From assembly GCA_944470555.2 (NCBI GenBank), contig CALYCZ020000359.1, positions 37,399 to 101,398 on the forward strand: a stretch of DNA of 64,000 bases, written 5' to 3'. The notes below the pieces were generated by a model. It worked only from the letters and a program-made list of their open reading frames with translations. It did not search any database and was not told the DNA's origin. Positions 61,060 through 64,000 of the stretch are shown here, one piece after another; positions within the stretch are counted from its first letter, which is position 1, and the number at the start of each line of letters is the position of its first letter. Made by a program: the position numbers and the translations under genes. Origin of the DNA: Heterobilharzia americana. Its lineage: Eukaryota > Platyhelminthes > Trematoda > Strigeidida > Schistosomatidae.

Positions 61060-61664
61060 ACAAGAATTTATATCTTTTCTTTATTATACATACACACATA
61101 CACACACACACATATATACATACAGTGATTAATTTGTATCATTATTTGAGCACTGTTCAATAATCAACCCTTATACATACATATGTGTGTGTGTGTGTGT
61201 TTATAAATATGAGTCTATATGCATGTGATTGAGTGAATGAGTGAGTGATGAGTGAGTATATGATAAAGATTAGCCTGATTTGTGTTTCTTCCTTCTTAAA
61301 TCAACATTTGAATATGAAACATTGAATAGTAATGTGAAATCTTCTTCCCTTTTTTTTGTTGGTTTCTGTGTGTATCCCACAATTTTGTTGTAGCCTCTCA
61401 TATTTTCAATCTACTTACACTAATATTTGTCTGTTTTATGGAAGATATTCACCAAATTGATCAAATTGAACGTTGATATTATTGTTATTATTATTCACCA
61501 GTCAATACTTTCAGATGACTATTATATAATGAGTGAATCTCGTTAACAGACTGATGATATAAAGTGGCGGGGCAGGGGTGGGGCGGTGTTTTTTCTTAAT
61601 AAATAACTTAAGATATTTGTAGAGAAAAACATTCAGTATAAAATATAATACATATTCAACTGTT
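61060..61664. other. Aminopeptidase 3' flank
   Basis: Non-coding. Contains CA-rich (61088-61122) and GT (61185-61201) dinucleotide runs, the candidate AATAAA at 61598, and a G-rich stretch (61566-61588). Confidence 0.6.
61598..61603 (+). terminator. Possible polyadenylation signal of the aminopeptidase
   Basis: AATAAA about 540 bp after the stop codon, just before the long direct repeat begins at 61665. Such hexamers are common in AT-rich DNA, so this is tentative. Confidence 0.3.
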
Positions 61665-62445
61665 TCTCATTTTCACTGAATATCTACATCTTATTGTAAA
61701 TTAATCCTCGTTTAATAATTATCCGAGTCATGTTTTAGAATATTCACATTCTCTTGAAACACTATCACTATAAACAAATAAAAAAGTTTTCATGTGATAT
61801 ATATGAAACAGAGTTGTTGTTTCACAATAATCAACACGATTGAAAAAATACCCCATAAAGATTGAATGTTCAATGAGCACAATTATTGTCTACCAATGAG
61901 AATCAGTTAACTAACTATTTTATAATATGTTGAAATATACCCATTTATTGATGATTAACAAGAACAAGGCATGTATCAGTGGGGAAGAAGAAGAAGAAGC
62001 ATTTCTTTTCAACAACTTCATTATATCAAGTTGTACAGTGATATTTATACTGAGTAAAATGATAGATAATTGCACTGAGTCAATAGACAAAATATACAGT
62101 AGGTGGAGGGGTGGTGATATTTGTTCAAGTGGAAGAGATAGACAATGGGTGATTGAATAAAGAGGAATGAATTGATATCAAGTGTTGAGATGAGGGATAA
62201 GTGTGCTGTCAAAGTATTGTAAAACGGTGATAATTAAGCTGAAACATGTACAATAAGTCAATGATTAGGAAATGAATTGATATTAAAGAGTGAAATATGG
62301 TTCAAGTGTTGTCAGTGAAGCGAAAATTGATAATGATGATGATAATGATAAAAGAGAAGTATACCAACAACAAAATGAATTGTTAAGGCCAAGGTAGAGA
62401 AAGTGGTTTCACAAAACATTTTGAATGCAAAGTTTCAGTTTTTGT

Positions 62446-63060
62446 TCATGTATAGCTAATGCATTCAGCTATACATAAGTGGTGGAAACGTAAACCTTTG
62501 GAGTAGTTCAATTTAACTTTGTAAATTACTTTAAAGGATGAATCTCGAGGTGCTGAGTGACCCAATTCAACAAGGTGTTCACATATGGATGAAGTCGTTT
62601 TCCTTTGGTCGCCTCTGGTAAGCCAAACAGGGTAGTGTTCAGCAACACGTTTTTTGAGGGCCCGCTTACAACGTCCAATATGGTCAGCTCCACAGGAGCA
62701 TATGAACTTGTAAATACACATAGATGTGGACATAAGTGGAAGCCTATCCTTCACACATTATGACGAATCAGATGGTGTCTGAAGAATATCAATCTCAGCC
62801 TAGCACAACTGAAGCTACTACTGTTACATCTTGGCAGACGATTTTACAGCACTTCAACTGTGATGTCTCCTTTGAATTCTAGATTCATGGTTAGGATTTT
62901 CTAAGGGGCTGTAATGGGATGGGGAGTGGTTTGTTTCTTCAGATTCTTATCAATAAACCTTTCAGGGTATCTACTATTCGACAGCATTATTCTGCGAGGC
63001 ATCGAAAAGTAGTTGTCTCTTTCACCTACCTACCTAGACAAGGTAGCATCGTTTCAACTA
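62446..63060 (-). mobile_element. Penelope-like element fragment, duplicate copy
   Basis: Duplicate of the fragment at 788-1400, carried within the right copy of the long direct repeat. The 102-codon GIY-YIG frame (62754-62446) stays open and differs from the left copy at a handful of residues (for example YIG preceded by H instead of Y's neighbour D-Y, and R/K changes). Open reading reflects recent duplication, not evidence of function. Confidence 0.8.
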
Positions 63061-63411
63061 CAGCAGGCGATGGCGGTGACGGCACAGATGAGGATGTCGA
63101 AGCCGCCAGGATGGGGAAGACAAGCACATAGGCTTGTCTTCAGTAATCTGAAATAATCAGTGTGGAGATCTACTGCACCGCACCGCACCGCACTCCACTG
63201 CACGGCACTGCACTGCACTCAGCATAAAGCGTGAACAACATCCCGATTTTCAACACTAATTTAAGTCAAGTCAGTTCTTCCAAGTGATGCTTGAGAGTCT
63301 TCACGGTGGGTTAAGAAAAGCATTTTCAACAAACTGTAGACATACATCACATCATCACCTGATGCCTACGCTCACTCGATTCTTACACTGAAAATCAGAT
63401 AGATTGCCAGA

Positions 63412-63770
63412 GAGAATGAGCATCAAGGAACTCACTCTGGCTGGCAACAAACAAACCAACAACCCAATCGCCCAACGCATCTGCAGAAGAGAGTGGAGAT
63501 AGATTGGACTGGAATGGAGAGAGACAGAGAACACTGTTTGTGGACAATACACGTCTAGCCAGGTCATCTAGTGGAAGACAAATGGGAAAAAATGAGTTGG
63601 GCGTCCGAAGCGATGGTGACATGCAGAACATTGTGTGAGGAAGAAATGAGGGCTTATGGGGTTTCGTAAATCCAGGTTGAGGCAACTGCAGAGAAGAGAG
63701 CGAAATGGAGACGTGTTACTGAAGCCCTATTTTGCACCAGGAACCCAATGGACAAATAAATAATATAAAA
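63412..63770 (+). mobile_element. RTE-type LINE 3' end, duplicate copy
   Basis: Copy of the LINE tail at 1760-2110 inside the right copy of the long direct repeat. I saw no base difference from the left copy in this stretch, in contrast to the ~3% divergence further left in the same repeat. Confidence 0.72.
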
Positions 63771-64000
63771 ATAATAATCTTATTAACAGGCTTTTGTTTA
63801 TTTCTGAGAAACCTCCACTTCATACTGACTAGATTTCTGGAGAACTGATAATTCTATTTTGCATTCCGCGTATCAAAGTCATAGAAACACTTTTGTCTAG
63901 ACAGTTCAATTTTACTCAACATGAGAGGTTTGTGAGAGCATAAGGTTGTAAGTGAAAAATTCATAAGCCAATCAGATGATGATAGATTGACTCGTGTTAA

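Larger units (their letters stand above)
61665..64000. repeat. Long direct repeat, right copy
   Basis: Right-hand copy of the segment at 1-2342, with an offset of about 61.66 kb. The first ~1.33 kb is slightly diverged and the last ~1 kb appears identical. It continues past the window edge. It carries the same antisense Penelope endonuclease fragment (62446-62754) and LINE 3' end (about 63412-63770). Confidence 0.93.

Overview
The window is nuclear DNA of a blood fluke (genus Schistosoma; the species cannot be told from sequence alone). It is AT-rich, with small exons in long introns, runs of CAGT/TAA/GAT microsatellite, and a dense load of retroelement debris. The debris includes Penelope-like elements with a GIY-YIG endonuclease, RTE-type non-LTR LINE pieces, and short interspersed elements carrying hammerhead-ribozyme-like cores of the Sm-alpha kind. 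No bacterial, viral or organellar gene is visible.

Layout. 1-2342 is a repeat-rich segment that recurs almost unchanged at 61665-64000. 2343-9655 is mostly intergenic with SINE and Penelope fragments. 9656-14253 holds two exons of an unrecognised His/Ala-rich gene, joined in matching phase but broken by six to seven in-frame stops. 14254-26519 is a Penelope/LINE graveyard with a nearly complete but dead Penelope-like element (20140-22660), one isolated minus-strand exon candidate (18034-18125) and a perfect 105-bp palindrome (25635-25847). 26520-35790 is a tandem array of about 2.9 kb units: three complete and one partial.

36907-61059 is the one clear gene: 13 plus-strand exons encoding the C-terminal half (about 513 residues) of an M1-family zinc aminopeptidase. 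Splice phases agree exon to exon, apart from one missing base in exon 11 and one in exon 13. The catalytic half (GAMEN, HEXXH) was not found upstream. The introns host SINEs, LINE and Penelope pieces, a roughly 260-bp GAGT microsatellite, a ~0.97 kb foldback element and two copies of a ~0.6-0.7 kb composite repeat.

Together, the duplicated window ends, the headless aminopeptidase with two one-base losses, and the tandem array just upstream suggest a recently rearranged, segmentally duplicated locus. A false duplication or indel errors in the assembly would explain part of this equally well. The retroelements are all fragments with stops or truncations, so none looks autonomously active.
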